The notes under the pieces are model-generated. The model was not told the origin of the DNA and ran no database searches. It saw only the letters and a program-made list of their open reading frames with translations. Shown one piece after another: positions 26,724 through 35,317 of a stretch of 64,000 bases of DNA (the stretch's first letter is position 1; each line of letters opens with the position of its first letter). A program made the position numbers and the translations under genes. Origin of the DNA: Paenibacillus sp. PAMC 26794 (GTDB lineage: Bacteria; Bacillota; Bacilli; Paenibacillales; Paenibacillaceae); assembly GCF_000316035.1 (NCBI RefSeq), contig NZ_ANHX01000041.1, positions 62,001 through 126,000 on the forward strand. The letters run 5' to 3'.

Positions 26724-27824
26724 TTATTGGCTCAGAACTCTGCTTATAACAACAATAGCAATGATGAATAACAACAGGACCCAAGATAGTGGACGAGCGA
26801 AGTTAATTGTCCAGCCTATTCCATACCGTTTTTCTACGGTAAAAGAAGGGTCATTGGCATTGAAGTAAATAAAACCAAGCTTCCAATGTTCATCGTCATT
26901 CACAGGCTGCTCCTTGGATCGTTCACGATCCTCTTGATGATTCCGAATTTTCCCACCGCCTTGTCTGCCTGTGAGAGATAGCCCTACCGCGCCTAACAAG
27001 ATCAGCACAGGGGTAATGAAGATAATACCTTTTAACAAGACGAGATTCGGGACGAACATATTTATCTGAATGAAGGCAAATAAAATAGTAAGAAGCAACC
27101 CCGTTATGATCGTAAATAGGGACCACTTACGGCGAAATCGGATATGATCAGCCGCAAATTGAGCAGGATTAGATGGAGTAAGCTGCTGTTTGCTTGTTTT
27201 AATACTCCAGTTCACCAACATCATAAGTGCAATGATGCCTAGCTGCACAAGATTAATAGCCAGTACCGAGAGGTAGGTTTTAGGCGCACTGGAAATGACA
27301 TTGCCCTGAAGATCATATTTCATTGGAATGACGTTAGGGAGTGCCTTATAATTCAGGATTGAAATGATCGCAATGGCTACGATAATAGCAATGTGAATGA
27401 GAAACCAATAGTTGGAATAGGTGAGTTTATTTTGGCGGAAGGTGGTATCGATCTTAACCCGTTGAGGTGCTTCTACAGTTGTAAGTGTTCCCTTTATTTT
27501 TTTCATCTTGAAATGAAATAAGATGTGTAGTGCTGACCAGTACACAATGAATATTACTGTGCTCACACCCGTGATCATTGCCGTAGACTTTTCATTAGCA
27601 GATGGGAGTAAATACAGACAGACAAGTATAATCATCCCGTTTCCGATCAGACTTACGGTAGCAAACGTACTCCGCAGCTTACGCAAGATGGGTGTGTAGT
27701 AATTATACTCGCTTACCGTAACCCCAAAGCTGATGGTTTTCCTTGTCACATATGGTGCAAAGGATAGAAGTATGGCTAATGGAGCAAAGATTAAAATAAT
27801 AGGTAATATACTAAATAGTTGCAT
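26724..27824 (-). CDS. DUF1648/DUF5808 membrane protein
   Basis: About 366 aa with eight or so hydrophobic helices. A DUF1648-like segment (LPNVIPMKYDLQGNVIS, about residue 165) lies in the middle, and the C-terminal WKLGFIYFNANDPSFTVEKRYGIGWTINFA matches the DUF5808 pattern. ATG 27824 is preferred over an in-frame GTG 27833, which is too close to AAGGGAG. It lies 23 bp after gntR. Family members often sit beside small GntR repressors. Role unknown. Confidence 0.85.
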   Translation of the reverse strand: MQLFSILPIILIFAPLAILLSFAPYVTRKTISFGVTVSEYNYYTPILRKLRSTFATVSLIGNGMIILVCLYLLPSANEKSTAMITGVSTVIFIVYWSALHILFHFKMKKIKGTLTTVEAPQRVKIDTTFRQNKLTYSNYWFLIHIAIIVAIAIISILNYKALPNVIPMKYDLQGNVISSAPKTYLSVLAINLVQLGIIALMMLVNWSIKTSKQQLTPSNPAQFAADHIRFRRKWSLFTIITGLLLTILFAFIQINMFVPNLVLLKGIIFITPVLILLGAVGLSLTGRQGGGKIRNHQEDRERSKEQPVNDDEHWKLGFIYFNANDPSFTVEKRYGIGWTINFARPLSWVLLLFIIAIVVISRVLSQ

Positions 27825-27847
27825 ACAAAACACACTCCCTTGATTCT

Positions 27848-28243
27848 TTATTCTTTGTTGTGACCCATCTTCACATCATCATACATTTGGTCTAACACCG
27901 CAGATAGTTCCTCTTTGGTCATTCCGCGACAGATCGCTTCGGCAATAATCGGTCTAAATTCTCTTTGCTGCTTTTTCAAAAAATCATCCGTTAAACCAGG
28001 CATTCCATCAGGGTTCACTACGACTCCCTTTTGTCTATGAACCAGAATGTATCCATCTTGCTTGAGTAATGTATAAGCCTTGTTGACGGTGTGGAGGTTA
28101 ACACCGATATCTGCGGCCAAATTCCGAACCGAAGGTAACGCCTCACCTAGCTGTAACTCACCACTAGCAATGCCTTCAATAATTTGATAAACAAGTTGCG
28201 AATAGATGGGAAGTTCGGATTGCATATCCAGTTGAATAATCAA
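27848..28243 (-). CDS. GntR/YtrA-type transcriptional regulator
   Basis: 131 aa: a winged-helix GntR domain (residues 10-78, IYSQLVYQIIEGIASGELQLGEALPSVRNLAADIGVNLHTVNKAYTLLKQDGYI, seen as separate short motifs LPSVRNLA and NTVxKAYxxL-like) and a short YtrA-type dimerisation tail. Start is TTG 28243 with AAGGTG 7 nt upstream. First gene of an operon with the DUF1648 protein and the secreted hydrolase. A palindrome over its promoter indicates autorepression. Confidence 0.92.
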   Translation of the reverse strand: MIIQLDMQSELPIYSQLVYQIIEGIASGELQLGEALPSVRNLAADIGVNLHTVNKAYTLLKQDGYILVHRQKGVVVNPDGMPGLTDDFLKKQQREFRPIIAEAICRGMTKEELSAVLDQMYDDVKMGHNKE

Positions 28244-28260
28244 GGGTTCACCTTCTTTTT

Positions 28261-28307
28261 GTTATCTGTTATATATCAAGTATAACAGATATAACATGAG
28301 TGAGCAA
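28261..28307 (-). promoter_or_regulatory. Promoter and operator of the gntR operon
   Basis: Minus-strand TTGCTC (28302-28307), 17-bp spacer, TATACT (28279-28284). An inverted repeat GTTATCTGTTATA (28261-28273) / TATAACAGATATAAC (28281-28295) spans the -10 and start site, a good fit for a GntR-family operator. Confidence 0.75.
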
Positions 28308-28313
28308 TATGTA

Positions 28314-28380
28314 TGAAAAAAAGCCGCATATCCATGGCGAGGGCAAACTTACCTGACCCTTCACCATTGATATGCGGCTT
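28314..28380 (-). terminator. Terminator of the AI-2E family gene
   Basis: Perfect 12-bp stem AAGCCGCATATC (28321-28332) / GATATGCGGCTT (28369-28380) with an inner imperfect stem in the loop. Leftward it is followed by seven T residues (28320-28314). Confidence 0.85.
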
Positions 28381-28458
28381 ATCCTGTTGAGCTTATCGAT
28401 GTGATTCAATAACAAACATTAGTAGTGGCACATGACAGCGTTGTATTTCAAATTCCAT

Positions 28459-29532
28459 TTAAGTTTCAGTCTTATCTTCAACAATCCGATAATGGATCTT
28501 GCGAACTATAATTTTTATAATCATATACAGGGGAATAACGATGATCATACCCAAGATATTTCCCAGATCAGCACCCACGAGCAAAAGGATAACGGTAGTC
28601 AGTGGGTGAATATCGAGTTGCTTGCCATAGACGTAAGGTGAGATCAGGTTATCCTGGATTTGCTGTGCGATCACAATGATGACCAGTGACCAGATCGCCA
28701 TCGAAGGTGATTCGATAAACGCGACAATGACAACCGGAATAGCTGCCAGCAAAGCACCCACATAAGGGATGAAGTTCAGAATAATGGATACAACGGTCAG
28801 CAGCAATGCGTAAGGCAAACCTAAAATGAGAAAACCGATGTACATCAGAATCCCCAGGGCTACATTAACAATAACCCGGCCAACAATATAGCTGCTTAGT
28901 GCTTCATCAATCTCATGGACGGTTTCTTCCCCGTCCTTCCGATAATGTCTTGGCAACAATAAGGTCAGATTCGTTCCAAACTTGCTGCCTTCCTTGAGCA
29001 TGTAATACAACATGATCGGGAACGTTGCCAGAATAATAACCAGATTGGATACCACGGAGAATAACCCGGAGACATAATTGGTTACCTGAGTGATCCCTTG
29101 GCTCAGAACATCGGATAATCGTGAGAATAGATTGGAATCATCAGGCAGGTATCTGGATACAACATTGCTCTTTTCAAGTGCATTCAACTGATCGCTGAGT
29201 GAAGTAACCAACGCTGGAGCATTCTCCACAAAATTCATCAATTGTTCACGCAGGGAAGGCCATACAAGCACACTAAAACCTGCAAGTATTAATGCAATTA
29301 CGACATAAATAATCAGAACTGACAATGCACGCTTGATCTTATGCCTTTCCATATAATCGACGAGCGGGCGCAGCAGATAATAGAAGAAACCAGCAATCAG
29401 CAGCGGAATGATGATGATGTGAATCAGTGAGGTCAGGGGGCTGAAAATAAAGTTCACTTTTTCCCCCAGATACACGATGAGCAGTAGCAGAATAATCGCT
29501 GTGCATATGCGGTAGAACTTGTTATTTATCAA
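28459..29532 (-). CDS. AI-2E family (UPF0118) transporter
   Basis: About 357 aa with the family's eight-helix pattern: paired N-terminal helices, an extracytoplasmic amphipathic stretch, and C-terminal motifs GLPYALLLTVVSIILNFIPYVG and LLLVGADLGNILGM. The substrate varies in this family (autoinducer, Na+/H+ exchange) and is not known here. TTG 29532 has GGAGGG 10 nt upstream and fits best; ATG 29583 in frame lacks a Shine-Dalgarno. Monocistronic. Confidence 0.85.
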   Translation of the reverse strand: MINNKFYRICTAIILLLLIVYLGEKVNFIFSPLTSLIHIIIIPLLIAGFFYYLLRPLVDYMERHKIKRALSVLIIYVVIALILAGFSVLVWPSLREQLMNFVENAPALVTSLSDQLNALEKSNVVSRYLPDDSNLFSRLSDVLSQGITQVTNYVSGLFSVVSNLVIILATFPIMLYYMLKEGSKFGTNLTLLLPRHYRKDGEETVHEIDEALSSYIVGRVIVNVALGILMYIGFLILGLPYALLLTVVSIILNFIPYVGALLAAIPVVIVAFIESPSMAIWSLVIIVIAQQIQDNLISPYVYGKQLDIHPLTTVILLLVGADLGNILGMIIVIPLYMIIKIIVRKIHYRIVEDKTET

Positions 29533-29690
29533 GAAACGTGATCCCTCCATGCGCTGCTCTGCCAAAGTGACTGCGGCGTTCATATGTATATCTAGTCATT
29601 TACTTATGATACTAAGTACCCTTAAATGACAGTCATGCCACAGGCAATGCTGAATATACCCTTTTTTTCTTTCCAAAACAGCATTGGAAC

Positions 29691-29717
29691 AAAAAAAAGA
29701 AGCAGGCGTTAGCCTGC
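29691..29717 (-). terminator. Terminator of the ABC transporter operon
   Basis: GCAGGC (29702-29707) and GCCTGC (29712-29717) form the stem, overlapping the permease stop codon; leftward tail TTCTTTTTTTT. A second repeat, CAATGCTG/CAGCATTG (about 29645-29686), lies just beyond and is unexplained. Confidence 0.8.
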
Positions 29718-30518
29718 CACATCTCTTTTGCTGAATACAACCCAGGAAATCACCATGAAAATAACGTAATATACCGCTAGGACTGCAATGGAGAAACCCA
29801 GTGTCATTCCTGCACTTGGACCACCCATTAGCGCAAAATCCGCCCCGGAGGTCATGTACTTGCTAAGATCCATGTTGTTGAATAGAACATACTTGGCCCA
29901 TTCATAACGGACCGGATTAAATATGAGTGAAAAGATGCTCTGTGAGAACATAATGAACAGGGATAATCCAATCGCAAGTGCACCTGAACGAAATACGGAA
30001 GACACCATAAAGGCAATCGCAAGCGTAATGAACAGATCAACGTACAAATATCCCCATAATGCTAGTGAATTCGTTGCTGAGCTGCTGCTTCCTGGCTGAG
30101 CGTCCAGCGTGTCATGCGAGAAAAGCATATAGGACATTCCGGTTGCCATTACAATGACAAGCAGTGTACTCAGAATACTGAAGATGATCACAGTCAGATA
30201 TTTGGAAGCCAGAATCTTGCTTCGTGACCATGGCCGAATCAGCAACAGCTTAATGGTTCCCCAGGTAAACTCTCCAGCTACCGCTTCCGCTGCAATCACG
30301 ACACAGAAGATCGTATTCAGAAAGAACACAATTTGTATCGTTGTTACCGCCGCTTGCCAGAACGAAACACCATCGGTTCCCATGCCTTCCCGCAATAACA
30401 CTGGCATTAACAGTGAGATCAAAGCCAGAATGGCTAACATGATCCAGGTACGGGGACGACGGAAAATTTTCATATTCTCATTCAATATCAGATTACCAAA
30501 ACTACCCAATGCCTCCAC
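29709..30518 (-). CDS. ABC-2 type transporter permease
   Basis: 269 aa with six hydrophobic helices, in the BcrB/NatB-like ABC-2 permease pattern (AAEAVAGEFTWGTIKLLLIRPWSRSKILASKYL near residue 80-110 is the typical cytoplasmic coupling region, here given as short motif FTWGTIKLLL). It starts at GTG 30518 or TTG 30509 and overlaps the ATPase gene, so translation is coupled. Works with the ATPase upstream. Substrate unknown; related pairs export antibiotics or peptides. Confidence 0.9.
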   Translation of the reverse strand: MEALGSFGNLILNENMKIFRRPRTWIMLAILALISLLMPVLLREGMGTDGVSFWQAAVTTIQIVFFLNTIFCVVIAAEAVAGEFTWGTIKLLLIRPWSRSKILASKYLTVIIFSILSTLLVIVMATGMSYMLFSHDTLDAQPGSSSSATNSLALWGYLYVDLFITLAIAFMVSSVFRSGALAIGLSLFIMFSQSIFSLIFNPVRYEWAKYVLFNNMDLSKYMTSGADFALMGGPSAGMTLGFSIAVLAVYYVIFMVISWVVFSKRDVAG

Positions 30519-31410
30519 CCCCAGTGACTTGCAAGAATTGTTCTTCCAGGGTGTGAGTCACGTTACGAATACCGTATACCTGAAACCCTTCGCTAACCAG
30601 CTTGGCATTGATATCCGGAATCTGCTCACGAGACACACGCATCACCAGGACATTGCCCTGAACGGTAGCACCCTGAATCAGATCCGCAGCGCGGTCAGCA
30701 TCATTCAGCTCAAAAGCAACTTCGATTAATGCATCCGCCCCAGCTTCAGCCCGAAGATTTCTTACATCAATCAACTTGCCGTTCTGAATAATGGCCACCG
30801 TATCACACATCAGTTCCATCTCCGACAATAAATGACTGGATACAAAGACCGTAATACCTTCCTCTCGGGTGAGCTCACGCAAATAGTCTCTCAGTTCCCG
30901 TATGCCCTGTGGGTCCAGTCCATTGGTCGGCTCATCCAGTACAAGCAACTTCGGTTTATGTAATATTGCTTGCGCGACACCCAGACGCTGGCGCATGCCC
31001 AGTGAGTAGGTTTTGACTTTATCGTGGATACGGGCCGTAAGCCCAACACGCTCAATCGTTTCCGCAATACGTTCCTTCGTAACTCCCGGCGACATGCGGG
31101 CAAAGTGAACGAGATTCTGGTATCCGGTCAGAAACTTGTACATTTCCGGATTTTCTACAATAGCTCCTACCTGGGCTACCGCCTTCTCAAATTCATTCTT
31201 CACACTGTGTCCCGAGATCAAAATGTCACCTTTACTGATGGACATCAGTCCAACCATCATCCGAATCGTTGTTGTTTTCCCCGCGCCATTAGGTCCTAAA
31301 AAACCAAAAACCTGCCCCGGAGAAATATCCAGAGTCAGGTCGCTGACCAATGATCGGGAGGATATGATCTTGCTGACGCCCTGAATCCGGACGACCGGCT
31401 CCTGCTGCAT
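30502..31410 (-). CDS. ABC transporter ATP-binding protein (CcmA/BcrA-like)
   Basis: 302 aa, one ATPase domain: Walker A GPNGAGKTT near residue 40, signature YSLGMRQRLGVA, Walker B LLVLDEPTNGLDP, and the switch His in VSSHLLSE. A C-terminal 80-residue extension is typical of BcrA-type ATPases. GGAGGGG precedes the ATG. It follows the small Cys-rich gene by 32 bp with no terminator between, so it may share the promoter near 31790. Confidence 0.93.
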   Translation of the reverse strand: MQQEPVVRIQGVSKIISSRSLVSDLTLDISPGQVFGFLGPNGAGKTTTIRMMVGLMSISKGDILISGHSVKNEFEKAVAQVGAIVENPEMYKFLTGYQNLVHFARMSPGVTKERIAETIERVGLTARIHDKVKTYSLGMRQRLGVAQAILHKPKLLVLDEPTNGLDPQGIRELRDYLRELTREEGITVFVSSHLLSEMELMCDTVAIIQNGKLIDVRNLRAEAGADALIEVAFELNDADRAADLIQGATVQGNVLVMRVSREQIPDINAKLVSEGFQVYGIRNVTHTLEEQFLQVTGGGGIG

Positions 31411-31442
31411 TCAATCCCCTCCTTCATGGACGAGCACATCAT

Positions 31443-31694
31443 TCATGCCCGTTTCTCATATGAACATAGTGTATCATAATCTTTAGTATATTGTCCCGCA
31501 AACTGGGATTTCCCCTGACGTTTCGCTTCAACTACACACGCTTCACAGCATCCAAGCGGCATTTCACTCCGGTAGAATCCGGTGCGAAATACGTGATTGC
31601 CTCCATTGCACTCTTCCTTCATTTCGACAGAGCTTCTAGTGACCGACACAATCATCCCACAACTGACACAGTAAAAGCGGTCCATTTCGATCAA
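31443..31694 (-). CDS. Small Cys-rich (zinc-ribbon-like) protein
   Basis: 83 aa, family not recognised. Cysteines at CVSCG (residues 9 and 12), one near 29, and CCEAC (49, 50, 53), with a His between, suggest a zinc-binding fold. Starts at TTG 31694 with AAGGA upstream; ATG 31685 is an alternative. Its promoter is nearly the same as that of the EPS operon 20.6 kb away, including the GATAC-N5-GTATC palindrome, so it is probably co-regulated with exopolysaccharide synthesis. The ABC transporter genes follow closely. Confidence 0.75.
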   Translation of the reverse strand: MIEMDRFYCVSCGMIVSVTRSSVEMKEECNGGNHVFRTGFYRSEMPLGCCEACVVEAKRQGKSQFAGQYTKDYDTLCSYEKRA

Positions 31695-31759
31695 TGATAT
31701 TCCTTCCCCTCACAAGGAGCATTGAAGTCCCTGTTATTTGTCGTTAGAAGCTGAAAAAT

Positions 31760-31811
31760 GATACATTTTGTATCTATCTCGTAATTTACTTGACACCGGG
31801 ACTAATGTCAA
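31760..31811 (-). promoter_or_regulatory. Promoter with GATAC-N5-GTATC operator before the Cys-rich gene
   Basis: Minus-strand TTGACA (31806-31811), 17-bp spacer, TAAATT (31783-31788), then the perfect palindrome GATACATTTTGTATC (31760-31774) at about +1 to +15. The same -35, spacer length, -10 and operator occur before the EPS operon. The 16-mer AATGATACATTTTGTA is identical at both places. Confidence 0.75.
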
Positions 31812-31840
31812 GGCTTTACAGCCATAAAAACAAGAAAAAC

Positions 31841-31887
31841 AAAAAAAAAGCTCCAAAAATGCGACAAAAGTCTCGCATTTTTGGAGC
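31841..31887 (-). terminator. Terminator at the end of the EPS operon
   Basis: Perfect 15-bp stem GCTCCAAAAATGCGA (31850-31864) / complement (31873-31887), followed leftward by nine T residues. It separates the 21-gene EPS run from the promoter of the Cys-rich gene. Confidence 0.92.
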
Positions 31888-31945
31888 CTCATGTTAGGTA
31901 AATGATACAATTCGGTTCAATGTATGGGTTAATATTATTTCCTGA

Positions 31946-32467
31946 TCAGTCACTTTTGTCGACCTGCGAGGTATCCTCATTTTTCTGATTTGGATAATAC
32001 CAGAGTAAGGTCCACTCATCGCCATCCTCTACCAGATAACAGGTCTGCACAATATCGAATTGGCCAAAGGTACCTGAGTACTTCTGGGTGACCCGGATTC
32101 TGTAGGCTTCAGAAAATGGCTTAACGCCATCGATCACGGTTACATCGAACTCGCGCTCTGGCTTCTCCATCTCCAGCTCAAACGTTTCCACGCCAAAATG
32201 CTGCATAAATATATGTGCTCTGTTCTGTACGTAAGCACTCTTGGGAAACCGCTCTTTCATCAGGGGATGAAACAGTTCCCATGAACTGCCGAAGTCACCC
32301 GTCTGCTCATACTTGTAGAACTCTTCGGCAACAGCAGCAGCTTCATCCGATGTATCTGCCTGAAACAGATACGGAATGGTTCTGGCAATCAACCACAGCA
32401 ATAATACAATGATCGTGATGAACCCGATCTTTTTGAGCAAAGCATTCCGGTTCCTTCTTCGCAGCAT
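31946..32467 (-). CDS. Membrane-anchored small protein, NTF2-like
   Basis: About 173 aa. A basic N-terminus (LRRRNRNALLKK), one transmembrane helix (about residues 15-33) and an outside domain with a pattern resembling NTF2-like/SnoaL folds (AVAEEFYKYEQTGDFGSSWELFHP, then alternating strands ending in W-T-L-L-W-Y). ATG 32467 has AGGAGG 9 nt upstream. Last gene before the EPS terminator. Function unknown; the position suggests a surface accessory role, which is inference. Confidence 0.75.
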   Translation of the reverse strand: MLRRRNRNALLKKIGFITIIVLLLWLIARTIPYLFQADTSDEAAAVAEEFYKYEQTGDFGSSWELFHPLMKERFPKSAYVQNRAHIFMQHFGVETFELEMEKPEREFDVTVIDGVKPFSEAYRIRVTQKYSGTFGQFDIVQTCYLVEDGDEWTLLWYYPNQKNEDTSQVDKSD

Positions 32468-32561
32468 GTCCAGTCCTCCTTGTCCTACTCCATACTTATG
32501 ATGGATGGCAGACAAGTAGAAGCAGGGTCTGCACACAGCATTTCCTGGGAAATCACGTTCT

Positions 32562-33137
32562 TTAGTGATGAGAGCGTCTAAATGATCTTAATTTCCGATA
32601 GATCGCTACGCCCGCTATCCACAACATAACACCACAGAGAGCACCAATCAGATCAACTCCAACATCTCGAATGGAAGCTGTCCGATTGGGGCTGAATTGC
32701 TGGATATATTCATCAATTGATGCGATCACAATCACGGTAGCCAGTGCAATTCCTATACAGGTTTTCATACCGCTTCTTCGATAACGCATGCCACAATAGA
32801 CAAGTACAGCTAGCACAGCATAAACAAATACATGCGCACTTTTACGAAATATGAACTCGGCAAAGTCATAGGGGCGTGCATTCAGTGAATAATGATGCTC
32901 ACCATAAGTGAACTGGATATCAGGCAAGCTTAATACCCATTGGATCTGCTCAGACCATTGATGAAGCCAAGGCTGAATCGTTTGTTGCTGATAGGATTGT
33001 GCGGACATGGACCAGATGAACAAAATCCACGATATAATCAGAAGCACGGAGATCAGGTATCCATATCTTCTTCGCTTATGATTACGTCGCCTACGCCGGG
33101 AGCCCTCCCCTATTAGGATTGTAATCACCACTTTCAT
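32562..33137 (-). CDS. VanZ family membrane protein
   Basis: 191 aa. A strongly basic N-terminus (RRRRRNHKRRR) is followed by four hydrophobic helices and the VanZ motifs FRKSAHVFVYAVLAVL and SIDEYIQQFSPNRTASIRDVGVDLIGALCG. Family members include VanZ (teicoplanin resistance); most have no assigned function, though they recur in cell-envelope and polysaccharide clusters. The Shine-Dalgarno is weak (AAAGAGA), so the start may be internal. 36 bp after the GH74-like gene. Confidence 0.88.
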   Translation of the reverse strand: MKVVITILIGEGSRRRRRNHKRRRYGYLISVLLIISWILFIWSMSAQSYQQQTIQPWLHQWSEQIQWVLSLPDIQFTYGEHHYSLNARPYDFAEFIFRKSAHVFVYAVLAVLVYCGMRYRRSGMKTCIGIALATVIVIASIDEYIQQFSPNRTASIRDVGVDLIGALCGVMLWIAGVAIYRKLRSFRRSHH

Positions 33138-33173
33138 ATCTCTTTCTATACTTCTTACAGAGCCAAGTACAGT

Positions 33174-35306
33174 TTATTGAGCAAAATAGCCTGTAAATAA
33201 TCCACGGCCATTGGTACCTACATAGACCTTTCCATACGTCTGGCGGTCAGCTTCCATCACTTGGGGCTCATTACCGATACCAATCTCCGTTTCTGGTGTG
33301 ATATTTTCCCAGGTGAGTCCCATATTGTAAGAACGGAAAAATCCTTTGACCTGATTGACCGTGCCATAGATAAAGACAGCAGGAGTAACTCCGCCCGATT
33401 TCCCTTTTCCAAAAGCAAATAATTCGGACGATTGTACATTTTGTATTTTGGTGAACGCAGCACCGGAACTATTAGAAGCATACAAGCCTGCTCCCCCAAG
33501 ACTCACCCAAACTACATTTTCCATTTCTGGCGCAGCCTCCACCTTGATTTTCTCACTTTGCGGCAATGCAACTATGTTTGCCTTCATCCAGTTAGCTCCG
33601 CCGTTAATTGTCCGATACAAATGTCCAGCGTAATACGCATAAAACTTATTTCCATTGGTTCGATCAGCTGCCAGCGTCTGATTATATGTGAATATGGACT
33701 CTCCTCCAGTATTGTTTGACGGAAGTCCATTCATACTTTGCCAGGTTACACCCTTATTTGTGCTCCTCACTGCCTTTCCTTTCTGCGGAAAATAAATAAT
33801 TAAATCCGGATTGGAAGCCGAATAAGCTATACGCCCCAATTGAGAACCCGCTGGAACATTCACAGAGGTCGTTGTCAGTCCATTGTCGGTTGACACAAAT
33901 AACTTGGTGATGGTTCCATACCAATCGTTGCTCCCCAAATAAATGATCTGATTGGGATCTGCCTCGTGATAATCGATGCTAACCACTTCCTGCATTCCTG
34001 CAAGTGGTAGATCTTGGATAGGTGTATTGAATATATCCGAATGCCTGAATCCAACCTGATCGGCCACACCACTAAAAAAAGCGGCTCCTTGAGGTGGTGT
34101 CGCAGCTGACAAGGCAACAACTTCCTCATGTCCATCTGTAATCGCATCCCATTGGGTCATCGGTTGTGTGATGTCATCTGTCTTAAATACACCTGACCAA
34201 TCGGAGGCATATACTCTACCAGGATGATGTGGATCAAATACTATACTTGATGTCGCCGAAAAAAACATGTTAGATGTCCACCATGGGGGTCTGTCGTTCA
34301 ACGTTTTGTTCACGCTGGTCCAGGTTTGACCACTATTGGTGGAGCGATATAAGGGTAAGTTACTGCCACCCGTTCGAACAGCAGCCAGAATGTGATTATC
34401 ATTGGAGGGATCAATACTAATGCCATAGTAGGATGAATATTCCGAACTCGGGGTAATATTAGTCCATTGCTTACCATTATATTTCAGGATTCCACGGTTA
34501 TCTGTTGTCACATACAAAATCCCGCTTTTTGAAACCGTCATCCGCGCTGTACTCTCCGGGCTGTTTCTAATCAATTCCCACGTCATCTGGCCATTACTTC
34601 GTTTCATTTTGGCAAAGATTCCAATGCCTCTTACCCCAACATACACAACTTGCTCATGCTTAGCTGCCGGGTTAACTCCATATACAACACTTCGAATCCC
34701 CTGCCCTGAGAGACCATAGGGAACTTCACGTACTTGGCTCCATGTATCTCCGCCATTACTGGATGTATATAATCCATCGTATCTTGTACCTACATGCAAA
34801 TAGTTCGAGTTTGACGGGTTGACAGCGATACTCTCTCCCATGGCCCTATGAATATTTCCATTGGAAACATTACGAAGATTTAATCCCGTTCGGGTCCACG
34901 TTTCGCCCCGATCTGTCGACTTCAAAATGTCACTGGGACTCCCATTCGCATACTTTCCGGCAGCAATATAGATGATATCCGGATTCTGATGATCCAGTGC
35001 AATCCCATCGATGCCGTATAGATTACTTTCGTCCGCCTCAATATGATCCAATAAAGGAATCCACCTGTTATTTATGGGATCGAGCCGATAGACACCGCCA
35101 ATATCCGTACGAGCATAGACCAAATCAGGTTCCGTTGGATGAACAACAACCGCTGTAACATAACCTCCACCGCCAATGGGTATCTGATCCCATCGATAAC
35201 TTTCAGCAGACTGAACAACATTACTGGATGTCGGAATCATAAGTGTATACATTAAAATGACGATCAACACCAATTTTAGCAGTCTGAACATACGCATGTG
35301 GTTCAC
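33174..35306 (-). CDS. Secreted GH74-type glycoside hydrolase (beta-propeller)
   Basis: 710 aa with a signal peptide (about residues 1-34, ending near QSAES) and no membrane anchor after it. It is built of BNR/Asp-box repeats (STDRGETW, SSNGGDTW, STNSGQTW, STNKGVTW, TINGGANW), the two-propeller layout of GH74. The GH74 signatures are present: GGGGYVTAVVVHPTEP and YARTDIGGVYR with Asp68, and FFSGVADQVGFRHSD with Asp416, matching the two catalytic Asp of xyloglucanases. In an EPS operon it may trim or release the polymer rather than digest plant xyloglucan. A catalytically different propeller lyase remains possible. Confidence 0.8.
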   Translation of the reverse strand: MNHMRMFRLLKLVLIVILMYTLMIPTSSNVVQSAESYRWDQIPIGGGGYVTAVVVHPTEPDLVYARTDIGGVYRLDPINNRWIPLLDHIEADESNLYGIDGIALDHQNPDIIYIAAGKYANGSPSDILKSTDRGETWTRTGLNLRNVSNGNIHRAMGESIAVNPSNSNYLHVGTRYDGLYTSSNGGDTWSQVREVPYGLSGQGIRSVVYGVNPAAKHEQVVYVGVRGIGIFAKMKRSNGQMTWELIRNSPESTARMTVSKSGILYVTTDNRGILKYNGKQWTNITPSSEYSSYYGISIDPSNDNHILAAVRTGGSNLPLYRSTNSGQTWTSVNKTLNDRPPWWTSNMFFSATSSIVFDPHHPGRVYASDWSGVFKTDDITQPMTQWDAITDGHEEVVALSAATPPQGAAFFSGVADQVGFRHSDIFNTPIQDLPLAGMQEVVSIDYHEADPNQIIYLGSNDWYGTITKLFVSTDNGLTTTSVNVPAGSQLGRIAYSASNPDLIIYFPQKGKAVRSTNKGVTWQSMNGLPSNNTGGESIFTYNQTLAADRTNGNKFYAYYAGHLYRTINGGANWMKANIVALPQSEKIKVEAAPEMENVVWVSLGGAGLYASNSSGAAFTKIQNVQSSELFAFGKGKSGGVTPAVFIYGTVNQVKGFFRSYNMGLTWENITPETEIGIGNEPQVMEADRQTYGKVYVGTNGRGLFTGYFAQ

Positions 35307-35317
35307 CCCTTATCCAT

